In this document: piece after piece, positions 26,937-36,115 of the stretch
Layout of the letters: every line of letters starts with the position of its first letter
How positions within the stretch are numbered: the first letter of the stretch is position 1
Assembly (NCBI RefSeq): GCF_030683065.1
Contig: NZ_JAUXMX010000029.1
Location: 1 to 64,000, forward strand
Direction of reading: 5' to 3'
From: Pseudomonas sp.
Lineage (GTDB): Bacteria > Pseudomonadota > Gammaproteobacteria > Pseudomonadales > Pseudomonadaceae
DNA length: 64,000 nt
Position numbers and translations under genes: made by a program
The notes under the pieces: generated by a model
The model's input: only the letters and a program-made list of their open reading frames with translations
Databases searched by the model: none
What the model was told of the DNA's origin: nothing

Positions 26937-29900
26937 ATGATGGAGGGTGCACGCAAGCTGCCGCCTCAGCACATCTCGATCCGTGTGCCGTGGCACGATT
27001 CTGGTTGGTCTGGCCGTATCTGCCAAAATCCACTCGGGAACACTCATTGCGTTGCCTTGCCGCGCATCGGCGATAACCGAGACGACACGTGGGAGGCATC
27101 TGTCAGAGGAGAGTTGTTCGATACTGAAGGGGGGCCTCTGCCTGCCTGCGCATCCGAGCGCGGTGCCTTCATGGCAGATTTTTCATATGAACGCCGCATT
27201 CAACACCCCTACGGGCACAATGAGCTCTACGCGCATTTTCGTCGAACCACATACATTCACGCACCTCGATCTGCGTCGGCGGTTCCCTTCGCCTGGATGA
27301 TGAAAGCTGATGATGGCCTACCTGAGATCGCCAACCGGTTGGCGCTTGGTTTCCGTCCTGAATTAGAGCCGGAACTCGGCTTCGACAGCATTTGGGTGCA
27401 AGAACGCCGCAACCAGCTTGTAATGCTAGATACTTTCTTCGGTGCCATAGAACCTACGACGTCACTCGTATTCTTCTATGCCAAGAAAACTCCTCTCACT
27501 GAAGACCCTCGTCGCGTCATAGTGGGAATAGGACGGGTGATCGGAGTCAGTGGTGCCACGGAATATGCGTACGAGAATGCTGCCGAAGATGCTCTTCGCT
27601 CAATGATGTGGGAACGCAACGTCAGCCACTCGATTAAGCCCGAGATTGGAGATGGTTTTTTGCTGCCTTACGGGGAGCTATTAGAGCTCTCAAAAAATGA
27701 TGCGGACTTTGATCTTCAGCAATTCGTGTTGCACGCGCCAGATGAGAATTTTGCTGCCTTCTCTATGGGCTCTGAGCACGTCAGCCATGACCAAGCAGTG
27801 TCGGTGCTATTGTCGGCGGTTGCAGTCGTGGGGCGCTATGAGGCACTACTGCCTGGCGACTGGAGCGCTGCGCGATCTTGGATCGACACAGAACTGAATC
27901 GCCTTTGGCGATTACGTGGCGCCTATCCAGGGCTTGGTTCAGCTTTGAGCGCCATGGGGCTCCCGAACGGCACGCTGCTTGCGCACGCTGTCGGCGGCAA
28001 GCTGTACGCGGACGGCGGAGAGGATATTCGTGATCCATGGCCAGTTGTTGAGTCCGTGCTCCACGACCCGAAGCAACTGCCGCAAGACCTGGCTGGCTCG
28101 GTCGGCCCGGCCGCCGCAAAACTATGGGACACCTTGCGCCCTGAACGCAGAGATCTTCTCAAGTTGCTCGCACGTTTCGAGTTATCGGCTGATCAGGCAC
28201 AGAGGTGGTGGGTCCAGGAGAAGCGAGCGCAAGCGGGAATAGACCTCGCCGATCGGGCAATCCTCACCAACCCATACCTCTGTTTCGAGGCAGATCGCGG
28301 ACGAGTGGACAGCATCCCGCTGCCGGTTATCGACAGGGGATTGTTTCCAGATCCGCATGTTCTCGCAGCCATACCGATTCCCGCGCCCTCCGCGTGTGCC
28401 GAAGCGATTGATCCGCGCCGGGGGCGGGCGCTCATTATCCAGGCGCTTGAAGACGCTGCTCAGGACGGCCACACGCTACTTCCGCAAGATTGGTTGGTGG
28501 AGCGCGTACGTGATGCCGAAGTCTCTCCACCTTGTGCCATAACCGGAGATTGGATTGCCGCGTTTGAGGAGAGTTTTGCGCCTGAGCTCGAAGAAGTCGA
28601 AACCGCAACCGGAGCATCCGGGTGGCAGCTTAATCGCTACGCTGCGACGCGTACGCTGATCGGTACACGCATCAAGCGCCGCCTTGGCGGCGCTCGCCAT
28701 GCAGGTGAATATGACTGGCCGAAGCTGATCGACGACGCGCTCGGCGGGCCCGCCAAGAAGGGCGATGCAACGGAGGAGATGGCGCGGAAGGAGAAAGCGT
28801 CCGCGCTCGAAGAGCTCTTTCGCTCCCGCTCTTCGGTGCTGATCGGTCCCGCCGGAACCGGAAAGACCACACTCCTTCTCGCCCTTCTGTCGCTTGATCA
28901 GGTTCACAAAGGCGGCGTGCTATTACTGGCTCCGACGGGCAAGGCGCGGGTTCAGATGCAAAAGAAGGCCGGTGATGTGAAGGCGTTCACGCTGGCTCAA
29001 TTTCTGCTGGGCCTCGACCGCTACGATGCCCAGACCGGAGCCTACCTGGTTACCGGCGCATCAGACCGCGAGAATGGCTTTGCCACAGTTGTGATCGACG
29101 AGGCCTCGATGCTAACCGAGGATCAGCTTGCAGCGACACTTGACGCGCTGGACCCATCAAGTGTCCAGCGCCTCATCCTTGTTGGCGATCCCCGCCAGCT
29201 TCCGCCCATTGGCGCAGGACGCCCGTTCGTCGACGTAATCCGGCTTTTGCGAGATCAGGATACCAATCCCGTACGCGGATTGGCTGAGCTCACTGTCGTA
29301 CGCAGGCAGTCCGGCGGTTCGGACGATCACGAATCTCCTCGCGACGATGTACTTCTCTCGCGCTGGTTCAGCGGCGAAGCTCCCGATGCAGGCGCGGATG
29401 AGATTTGGGATCGCTTGGCAGCGGGCTCAGCGCGTGGTGTCCGTGCGATCCGTTGGGAAGGTGACGCCGACTTGCAAGCGAAGCTGCTGGAAGAGTTGAC
29501 GACCCATATACGTTCGGGGGCGGACGCGTCGCTTAAAGACGACACCGCCTTCGAAGTCAGCCTCGGTGGCACTGAGTTTAACGGCCGGGGTTATTTTCAC
29601 CCATCTAAGCCAGACGACGATGGTCGACGTCAGGGAGGTGGCGCGGGCGTCGAGGCTTGGCAGATCCTCGCACCTATCCGCGATGGAGAGACCGGTGTCG
29701 TCGGGCTCAATCGCTGGATCAAGAGACTGTTTCGGGTTTCCGTTCGCGGTTGGGCAGAAGTTGAGACGTATTGGCATCGTAAGATTACGAAACCGATGGG
29801 AAGTCAGGCGATCCTCTACGGCGACAAGGTGATCAATCTTTCGAACGGCCGCCGCCACGATGTCTATCCAAAACCGGACAAAGCGTATCTTGCGAACGGC

Positions 29901-30701
29901 GAGATCGGACTCGTCGTCGGACAATATAAGGGGAGGAATTGGAAGCCGAAGAGACTGCCTTGGAAGTTGGAAGTCGAATTCTCGACCCAGCTCGGTTTCA
30001 AGTTTGGGTTTGGCAGCTCGGACTTCGGCGAAGACGGCAACGAACGCTTGGAACTCGCCTATGCGCTGACGATCCACAAGGCCCAAGGCAGCGAGTTCGG
30101 CACCACGTTCGTAATCGTGCCGAACCCTTGCCGACTGCTCTCACGCGAATTGCTTTATACGGCACTGACGAGGCAGCAGCGCAGTGTAATTCTGTTTCAT
30201 CAGGGTGATTTGCGCGACTTGAAGAAGCTGTCGGGCGCAGACCATTCCGAGACAGCGCGCCGACTGACGAATCTGTTCACCAAACCGAAGCTGGTAGCCT
30301 ATAGCCGCACCTTCCTGGAAGAAGGTCTCATTCATCGCACCACTCGTGGTGAACTCGTCCGATCAAAATCCGAAGTCATCATTGCCGATCTGCTCAATAG
30401 CCTGGAGCTCCCCTATTCCTATGAGCAACCATTCACCGCCCCCGATGGATCAGTGCGGTACCCCGACTTCACGGTCGACGATGCAGAAACCGGCCGGCGG
30501 CTATTGATTGAGCATCTCGGCATGATGGATCGCCCGGACTATGTTTGGCGCTGGAAAGCTAAGGAGAAGTGGTATCGGGACGCTGGAGTTATGCCAGTCG
30601 CGGACGGTGAGGCTGAAGTTGGATTGCTGACGACGACGGAAGTCGGCGGTCTCGACGCAGCGGCGATCAAGGCGCAGATTGTTGCGGCTCTTGGACTCTG
30701 A
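26937..30701 (+). CDS. RecD-like SF1 helicase fused to a PD-(D/E)XK nuclease domain
   Basis: A 1254-aa protein. The N-terminal ~560 residues begin HISIRVPWHDSGWSG, a start shared by large uncharacterised bacterial AAA/helicase proteins, and have no assignable fold. The SF1 helicase follows: Walker A GPAGTGKTT with Lys643, Walker B VIDEAS with Asp721-Glu722, motif III GDPRQLPPIGAG, and RecD/TraA-type motifs V/VI (YALTIHKAQGSEF, YTALTRQQRS). The C-terminus has a nuclease-type signature: Glu1146 (RSKSE), Asp1177 (YPDFT) and Glu1192 (IEHLG). Such a machine could unwind and cut foreign DNA. ATG 26937 or 26940 may be the start. It stands alone in front of the primase-helicase gene on the same strand. 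Biological role inferred, not known. Confidence 0.8.
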   Translation: MMEGARKLPPQHISIRVPWHDSGWSGRICQNPLGNTHCVALPRIGDNRDDTWEASVRGELFDTEGGPLPACASERGAFMADFSYERRIQHPYGHNELYAHFRRTTYIHAPRSASAVPFAWMMKADDGLPEIANRLALGFRPELEPELGFDSIWVQERRNQLVMLDTFFGAIEPTTSLVFFYAKKTPLTEDPRRVIVGIGRVIGVSGATEYAYENAAEDALRSMMWERNVSHSIKPEIGDGFLLPYGELLELSKNDADFDLQQFVLHAPDENFAAFSMGSEHVSHDQAVSVLLSAVAVVGRYEALLPGDWSAARSWIDTELNRLWRLRGAYPGLGSALSAMGLPNGTLLAHAVGGKLYADGGEDIRDPWPVVESVLHDPKQLPQDLAGSVGPAAAKLWDTLRPERRDLLKLLARFELSADQAQRWWVQEKRAQAGIDLADRAILTNPYLCFEADRGRVDSIPLPVIDRGLFPDPHVLAAIPIPAPSACAEAIDPRRGRALIIQALEDAAQDGHTLLPQDWLVERVRDAEVSPPCAITGDWIAAFEESFAPELEEVETATGASGWQLNRYAATRTLIGTRIKRRLGGARHAGEYDWPKLIDDALGGPAKKGDATEEMARKEKASALEELFRSRSSVLIGPAGTGKTTLLLALLSLDQVHKGGVLLLAPTGKARVQMQKKAGDVKAFTLAQFLLGLDRYDAQTGAYLVTGASDRENGFATVVIDEASMLTEDQLAATLDALDPSSVQRLILVGDPRQLPPIGAGRPFVDVIRLLRDQDTNPVRGLAELTVVRRQSGGSDDHESPRDDVLLSRWFSGEAPDAGADEIWDRLAAGSARGVRAIRWEGDADLQAKLLEELTTHIRSGADASLKDDTAFEVSLGGTEFNGRGYFHPSKPDDDGRRQGGGAGVEAWQILAPIRDGETGVVGLNRWIKRLFRVSVRGWAEVETYWHRKITKPMGSQAILYGDKVINLSNGRRHDVYPKPDKAYLANGEIGLVVGQYKGRNWKPKRLPWKLEVEFSTQLGFKFGFGSSDFGEDGNERLELAYALTIHKAQGSEFGTTFVIVPNPCRLLSRELLYTALTRQQRSVILFHQGDLRDLKKLSGADHSETARRLTNLFTKPKLVAYSRTFLEEGLIHRTTRGELVRSKSEVIIADLLNSLELPYSYEQPFTAPDGSVRYPDFTVDDAETGRRLLIEHLGMMDRPDYVWRWKAKEKWYRDAGVMPVADGEAEVGLLTTTEVGGLDAAAIKAQIVAALGL

Positions 30702-31088
30702 CCGACTCGCAAGCCTATGCACATGCTCGTGTGGCAATCGACGGTGACTAGATAATACACCTTAGAAAATTGAACGATTGGTAGCAAAGAACAGACCGCG
30801 ATGGCTCGAACTGCCATCTTGATACGATTTCATCGTGCAGACATCTGTTCATCCAACTGAAGAAGCGATTCAATTACGAGGATTGAGCGATCTCTTTTGG
30901 ATGCATAGCGGTCATTCGCCAATAAGCTGTACAGGCCAGAAAATGCGTCAATATCGACATTCAGCCACTTCCTTGTGGATCGTGAGTTCCTGGATCTCTA
31001 ACTAGACCACGCGGTCAAGGTCGATCGCGTCCGGGGTCAGGCACAGGCACCAGAGAACGCTTGGTCCCGTGAGGTACGGAAAAGCGAT
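30702..31088. other. intergenic gap with a possible gene remnant on the minus strand
   Basis: There is no intact gene in these 387 bases. On the minus strand an open frame from about 31,001 to the TGA at 30,832 (about 55 codons, no ATG) reads like the C-terminal tail of a protein (WLNVDIDAFSGLYSLLANDR, later ILVIESLLQLDEQ). It may be the relic of a gene replaced by the present neighbours, but a chance open frame of this size cannot be excluded. The plus-strand promoter of the primase-helicase gene should also lie here. Confidence 0.25.
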
Positions 31089-34000
31089 TTGGCGTCTAAG
31101 ATAACAGTCCTCACCAGCCCGAATGGCATAGCTGCCAAGACGATCTCACAAGACGATATTCAATCGTTCGACACGAGAGCACTGCGTCTCAATTTCTTCG
31201 AAGAGCGGGACGTGGGCTCGATCTTTGATCTGGCTGTACTTCTCAGAACAATCGAACGTGACAGACGATCCTATATCATCCGAGGAGAGCCGACGACGAA
31301 TGCTATTCCGGGGCAGCTGGTTCGGCGGCTGAAGTTCGCGCACGCGGATGGAACGCCACCTATGTTCCGGGAGGTCGACCGTCCCTACGTGATGATCGAC
31401 ATCGACAAACTCGAAGCGCCGCATGGCGTCGACCCGGCTTCACTGGAGGCTGTCGAACATGCCATTCGTCAGCTCCCTTCGGAGTTTCACGACGCGAGTC
31501 TGTTTTATCAGTTCTCCGCCAATGCAGGATTTAAAGGCCAGCTGATCAAGCTGCACTTGTGGTATTGGCTTGACCGCCCGATCAGTGATGCCGCGCTGAA
31601 GCTCTGGGCTACTGATTACAAAGAACACTATGGCTCCGAGCTCATTGACTCGTCTTTGTTTCAATGTGTGCAGCCTCATTTCGTCGCCGCTCCGATCCTT
31701 GATGGTGTTGCTGACCCTGTTGAGTGCCGCTCCGGTCTCATCAAGAAGCGTGTCCATGAGGTGCCCATTGTTTTGCCGAAAGCGCCTCTCGAGCGAACTC
31801 GCAAGCGTGTTGCGGGTTACTTGGCGCCCAATCGCTCCATTGAGGAGCTGCTGGGCTCGGTAGGGGACCATCCTGGTGGTGAGGGGTTCAATGGTCCTCT
31901 GCTTAGGGCGAGCTGGGCCATGGTCCGTCAGCACGGAACTGAAGCTCACGAAGAGATCAAGGCGGCTCTTAGGAAGGCCATCGTGGCAGCGGAAAAGGCG
32001 CCGGGTCGAGAATCCGATATCGCGCGATACACCAGCGATAGGTATCTCGATGATCTCATCAAGGGTGCTTCGGACAAGCAGAAGCTGTCTGGACGCATCG
32101 TGCCGGACGTCGAACCGCATTTCACGATCAATGAGGTCAGCGCAGAAGAGGGCACTACTGCATTGCGCGACACAATCGCACGTTACCTTGATGATCCGAA
32201 TGACATGGTTGTGAGGATTACGACAGGTGCCGGCAAAACATCGACTTTCGTATCTGAGTTGGTAAGGCGTGGGCGATCAGCTGGCCGTGGCTTTATCTTT
32301 GTGCCCAACCATAAGCTGGCAACAGAGGTCGCAGGCAGATTTTCTGAAGCGAAAGCGGACCTGAAAGTTGAGGTCATCAAAGGCCGCACGCCGGAGAACT
32401 GCCGTGCCCATGAAAAGGTCGAAGCTATTGCAAAGGCGGGTATGCCGGTTCGCAAAACGGCTTGTATCAAAACCACTAAGCTGGCGGATGGGTCGGTCGA
32501 AGAGATCAAGTGCCCGTTCTATGAATCGTGCAAAACGGACGGCTATCAGGCGCAGTTTGAGCGAGAGGCGGACATCCACATCCTCGCGAGTTCCTATCTC
32601 AGCGTAAATCTGCCTGAAGAATTGCCCGTACCGCGCTGGATCATGATCGACGAAGCCTTCTATAACCATCTGATCGACGTCGTCGAAGTGACGGTCCCTG
32701 AACTTTTCGGAGGGCCGATGAGGCGGTTTGGTCCTGCAATCTTCGCGGCGCTCCAAGAGCGCAAGGATGCGCTGTCAGCTTTCGTTGATACCGGCGGGAC
32801 TGAGGACGATCTGAGTGATTTACTGCGCTACTTCTATGGTCAGTGGCAGCGCCAGTTCAACGGCGTTGATCCGAGCGTGGAAGATACGAAAGTTTTTGCG
32901 CATCTCAAGCCTCTGAATCCTGCTTTTCATCTGGTCAACGCTCTGCTCAGGGCGATCAAGGCAGGGCAGACGAGTTGCCCGCAGATCATGCTCAAGACAC
33001 GAGAAGAGAACGTCAGCGTGACGGTGTCGACCAAACAGATTCTTTTGAGACAAGCGCCGATTCTGAATCTGGATGCGACCGCCGACAAGGAAATTATGTC
33101 CCGCATCCTGCCGGATCACGAATTCATTCGCATTGATGTGAAGCAGAATATGTATGTGACACAGGTTGTCGACCATCGCCTTTCAAAGGCGTCAATGACG
33201 CTTGATCAACGAGCTGAACAAACACTGGCTCGTTGCCAAAGCGTAATTGATCGGCACGCATCAATGTACCAGAACGCCCTTATTGTCACCTACAAGGCTA
33301 CCAGGGGACGTTTCAAGGTGCCGGAGGGGTGGCATATCGAGCATTTCGGCGCGTTGCGTGGTCTTGACCAGTACAAGGAAGTAGAAGCGGTCTTCGTCTT
33401 CGGAAATAGTCGGCCCAACGAGCATGCAATCGAGTCCCAAGCCGTCGCTTTGGCGAGCGAGAGCGAAGAGCTCAATCTGACCGGCCGTCTGAGCGAAGTG
33501 GTGCGAGGTTATCGGTCAAGATCGGTAAGAAAAGGTGTGCGGACGCCGGTGCACCCCGACCCGTTGGTCCAGGCGTTGCTCGAACAGGTGCGAGAGGGCG
33601 AGACTATGCAAGCGATCGGCCGTGCTCGGGCTGTGCACGGGAGGGCCAGTCCCGTGCACATCTATCTTGTGTCGTCGATCCCGGTGGACGTGACGGTGGA
33701 CCGTTTTCTGACGCTTCACGAGCTTGCGGCTGGGGGGTCTAAGCTCGAAATTCTGGCGGGGCGGTTCAACGGCGTAATCCCCCTGTCCCCCGCCTGGCTT
33801 GCGCAGAGAGCCTCCGATCTCTTCCAAAATGAGAGGCAGGCGAAGAATTGGCTCAGTCGCAATTGGACTCATCTCGCTAATAATATCTATAGCGGAGTGA
33901 GACTCATTGAAGGCAGTTTCCGAAAGGAGGGCCAGAAAGGAGCAGCCCCGACGCGGTTCGCAGTCCTCGGCCGCCACCCCGCTCCGCGCGCGATGTTGGA

Positions 34001-34217
34001 AGAGTTGGTAGGAGCGCTCAAGCAGTACCACGGTCCGCAAGACACGCACGCGCTCCACTACATGGAGATCAACGGCACCCGTCACTACTATTACTATAGT
34101 GAAGCCGATCAGCTTGAAATTCCCGGGCTGGAAGTCTATCGAGGATCTGAGAAACTTTTCAGCGTTCTCAATGACAACACGCCTAGCGCGGATCGGAAAA
34201 GAGGCGGTACTGGCTAA
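31089..34217 (+). CDS. AEP primase-like domain fused to an SF2 helicase
   Basis: A 1042-aa protein starting at TTG 31089 (GGA 8 bases upstream); no ATG lies before the conserved domain. Residues ~25-210 look like an archaeo-eukaryotic primase (AEP) catalytic domain: metal-binding Asp104-x-Asp106 (VMIDIDKL), then the sxH-like KLH with His156 (QLIKLHLWYW), then QPHFVAAPILDG. From ~370 comes an SF2 helicase: Walker A TTGAGKT (378-384), DEAF box (Asp521), and motif VI QAIGRARA (841-848). Between Walker A and DEAF are four cysteines (ENCRAHEK, KTACIKTT, KCPFYESC) arranged as in XPD/DinG-like Fe-S helicases. Likely role: primer synthesis or extension plus unwinding, either for island replication or in anti-phage action. 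A HTH gene follows after 7 bases. Confidence 0.75.
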   Translation: MASKITVLTSPNGIAAKTISQDDIQSFDTRALRLNFFEERDVGSIFDLAVLLRTIERDRRSYIIRGEPTTNAIPGQLVRRLKFAHADGTPPMFREVDRPYVMIDIDKLEAPHGVDPASLEAVEHAIRQLPSEFHDASLFYQFSANAGFKGQLIKLHLWYWLDRPISDAALKLWATDYKEHYGSELIDSSLFQCVQPHFVAAPILDGVADPVECRSGLIKKRVHEVPIVLPKAPLERTRKRVAGYLAPNRSIEELLGSVGDHPGGEGFNGPLLRASWAMVRQHGTEAHEEIKAALRKAIVAAEKAPGRESDIARYTSDRYLDDLIKGASDKQKLSGRIVPDVEPHFTINEVSAEEGTTALRDTIARYLDDPNDMVVRITTGAGKTSTFVSELVRRGRSAGRGFIFVPNHKLATEVAGRFSEAKADLKVEVIKGRTPENCRAHEKVEAIAKAGMPVRKTACIKTTKLADGSVEEIKCPFYESCKTDGYQAQFEREADIHILASSYLSVNLPEELPVPRWIMIDEAFYNHLIDVVEVTVPELFGGPMRRFGPAIFAALQERKDALSAFVDTGGTEDDLSDLLRYFYGQWQRQFNGVDPSVEDTKVFAHLKPLNPAFHLVNALLRAIKAGQTSCPQIMLKTREENVSVTVSTKQILLRQAPILNLDATADKEIMSRILPDHEFIRIDVKQNMYVTQVVDHRLSKASMTLDQRAEQTLARCQSVIDRHASMYQNALIVTYKATRGRFKVPEGWHIEHFGALRGLDQYKEVEAVFVFGNSRPNEHAIESQAVALASESEELNLTGRLSEVVRGYRSRSVRKGVRTPVHPDPLVQALLEQVREGETMQAIGRARAVHGRASPVHIYLVSSIPVDVTVDRFLTLHELAAGGSKLEILAGRFNGVIPLSPAWLAQRASDLFQNERQAKNWLSRNWTHLANNIYSGVRLIEGSFRKEGQKGAAPTRFAVLGRHPAPRAMLEELVGALKQYHGPQDTHALHYMEINGTRHYYYYSEADQLEIPGLEVYRGSEKLFSVLNDNTPSADRKRGGTG

Positions 34218-34224
34218 CTAGGAA

Positions 34225-34614
34225 ATGACTACCAGGAAACGCGGCGACCCATTCACGATAGACGAAGCCAATACGAAGTTGCAGGCGCTGCGTCAGATCA
34301 AATCGCCGCCTTGGCGTCCCACTCCGAGTCGTCAGCTTGCGGATATTCTCGGAGTATCTCTGCAGAGCCTTGCCAACTGGCGAGTACGAGGAACCGGACC
34401 GGTGCCCGAGCCTCACAAGAAGGGGCAGGGAAATCGAATGATGTACCGGCCGGATGTCGTGATGTCCTGGTTGTCCGACTTCGCGGGCAAGCATGCCGAG
34501 CCTTGGGAATTCAATCAGCTCTGGCTGTTCAATCAACGGCTTGAAAGCATGGTTCCCGATCGGCGCGCGGTGGAACTGTTTATCTTACAAGCCGATGCCA
34601 GGCGATACTTCTGA
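34225..34614 (+). CDS. small HTH DNA-binding protein, AlpA/excisionase-like
   Basis: A 129-aa protein with a MerR/AlpA-type helix-turn-helix: SRQLADILGVSLQSLANWRVRGTGPVPEPHK (about residues 33-63), followed by the YRPDVVMSWL helix that closes this type of domain. Phage and island AlpA/Xis-like proteins have the same plan and act as transcription factors or directionality factors for integrases. It begins 7 bases after the primase-helicase stop, so it is probably its co-transcribed regulator or DNA adaptor. The C-terminal ~50 residues (FNQLWLFNQRLESM...) are unlike anything recognised. It could instead serve the distant integrase. Confidence 0.65.
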   Translation: MTTRKRGDPFTIDEANTKLQALRQIKSPPWRPTPSRQLADILGVSLQSLANWRVRGTGPVPEPHKKGQGNRMMYRPDVVMSWLSDFAGKHAEPWEFNQLWLFNQRLESMVPDRRAVELFILQADARRYF

Positions 34615-34656
34615 GGCGCGGGTATTTTGGAACGCCTCATGCCGCGAATTGGATAG

Positions 34657-35202
34657 CTAGACCGGGAAGCCGTTTTTACTCATTTCCCTGCACACATTCA
34701 GCCATTCAGTTCCGCCGGAGAGACGCTTGTAGAGTCGTTCTCCTGCAGCTGCCATTTCTACGGGGCGTCGACGGCATCCTAGCGGGATATGAATGCCACG
34801 CCAGCTTGCGCTAATGCGCCCTCCTTGGTGACTGTGAAAAACGAGATCAGTATCGGGAATAAAGTCGACCGAACTACTGAACTCGGCCGGAGTCACGCTT
34901 CTCATCGTGCCCTCTAGTTCGACGACTGAATAAGGCGTGTATGTGTCATTGTCCGGCTGCCATCCGGAAACAATCCGCCAATCCCTGTTCCTATCGCAAA
35001 ACTTCAAACAATTCTGGTGACTCACATTGGACCTGTATCCGAACCGCTTCATTTCCCGGATTGAGATGCAGGGTACGCGCAGGCTATTAAGCTGCTCAAG
35101 GTGCTCTGTAACGGCTATCTCAATTTCATTGGGAGGGGTGCTCCAGAGCAGAAGCAACTTGAGCAGTCTGTCATACGACCGTCCCTCAATTTCTATTTTC
35201 AT
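34657..35202 (-). CDS. hypothetical island protein
   Basis: A 181-aa protein not assignable to a family. From ATG 35202 (GGAG 8 bases upstream) it starts MKIEIEGRSYDRLLKLLLL and later has PISIREMKRFGYRS-like basic text, an acidic turn (DFIPDTDLVFHSHQGG) and a C-terminal helix pair. No signal peptide or membrane segment. An in-frame ATG at 35226 would add eight residues without a ribosome site. It lies 151 bases beyond the end of the HNH gene on the same strand, so it could be the last gene of the DISARM-like operon or an independent gene. It converges with the HTH gene. Confidence 0.5.
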   Translation of the reverse strand: MKIEIEGRSYDRLLKLLLLWSTPPNEIEIAVTEHLEQLNSLRVPCISIREMKRFGYRSNVSHQNCLKFCDRNRDWRIVSGWQPDNDTYTPYSVVELEGTMRSVTPAEFSSSVDFIPDTDLVFHSHQGGRISASWRGIHIPLGCRRRPVEMAAAGERLYKRLSGGTEWLNVCREMSKNGFPV

Positions 35203-35353
35203 CCTCAATTCTCCGTACGGGATCAATCTGCTCTGTTGTTACGCTATTGCGAGGATGAGGTCAGCCAAAGATTTTGTTTCAATTTGTTTCATTGACAACG
35301 CGTATCGGAGTCAATGCGGCAGATCACGACGTAGAGGACCGATACCGCCATTG

Positions 35354-36115
35354 TCACGCAATAGCAGTTCGGAACCGATGGGTTCGGTGCCAAGCGAGCC
35401 GCGCCCTGTGCTTGGCAGTTAATAAAAGAGGTCCCCTCCAGCGTAGTTCTGCCCGTGCGGGGACGCTGAGGTTGGGCGAGAATTGCGGCTGCCCGTCGTC
35501 GCCAAAGGCGACAAGCGCGCGGTCGAATGCGGCATCCCATAGAGCTGACAGGAGGAGTCCGTTATGCACATCAAGTCGTTCGGCATCGCTGTCGCATTCG
35601 CTCCACGGAATAATGTGAGAGGCACGTAGCAAGGCGGGGTCCGTTATTCCAGTCAGCGGACAGTGGCCTTGCCAGTAGTCCATGAGACGTGCGCGGAAGA
35701 TGTCCTGTCCGACCCGTTGTATGATGAGCCGCTCAGCTTCTGTGGTTTGGGGCAGGCCGTTCGTCTTATCCCGGAATTCGCGCAGCGGAGCGTCGGGTAA
35801 ACTGGCCGCCAACTGATAGATGCGCGACAGTACCGTGTAGAGCAACCCTAGGGAATCAAAGGTATACTGAGCAAGTCCGGGACCCGGCATTTCGGTAGGA
35901 GAAACGCCGAGCTCCTCGACCACTCCAGCATGATCGATGGCAAGAAACCATGGACCGGACACGCCAATAGAAGCGAGCCAAATGGTTCCCTGCGCGGTTG
36001 TTGATTGGAAAGCGGCCCAACCGTTCTCTTCACCGAGTGCACGGCGAAAACCATGTTGCTCAGCGGCCTTTTGACATTCGGTTGAGACGACGAAGGATTG
36101 AGGAGTCTCGATCAT
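35354..36115 (-). CDS. HNH endonuclease of the DISARM-like operon
   Basis: A 253-aa nuclease. The C-terminal ~100 residues are an HNH_2 domain: CPLTGITDPALLRASHIIPW with His167, LDVHNGLLLSALWDAAFD with Asn185, and the following Asp residues. The first ~130 residues form a separate domain of unknown function (STECQKAAEQHGF... IDHAGVVEELG) that may bind a partner or modified DNA. The ATG at 36115 overlaps the upstream stop as TGATG, so translation is coupled to the SMC-like ATPase. A longer reading from 36172 is rejected for that reason. In the operon it is the most likely effector that cuts unmodified phage DNA (inference). Confidence 0.85.
   Translation of the reverse strand: MIETPQSFVVSTECQKAAEQHGFRRALGEENGWAAFQSTTAQGTIWLASIGVSGPWFLAIDHAGVVEELGVSPTEMPGPGLAQYTFDSLGLLYTVLSRIYQLAASLPDAPLREFRDKTNGLPQTTEAERLIIQRVGQDIFRARLMDYWQGHCPLTGITDPALLRASHIIPWSECDSDAERLDVHNGLLLSALWDAAFDRALVAFGDDGQPQFSPNLSVPARAELRWRGPLLLTAKHRARLAWHRTHRFRTAIA

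Noticed and set aside
26755..26940. A 61-codon GTG-started frame overlapping the helicase start by ATGA
   Set aside because: The overlap resembles translational coupling, but there is no ribosome site, no recognisable motif and the codons look random; kept only as a weak possibility.
34612..34639. TGAGGCG/CGCCTCA inverted repeat between the HTH gene and the hypothetical gene as a terminator
   Set aside because: Only 7 bp with a 14-base loop and no T run; too weak to list as a terminator, though it lies between convergent genes.
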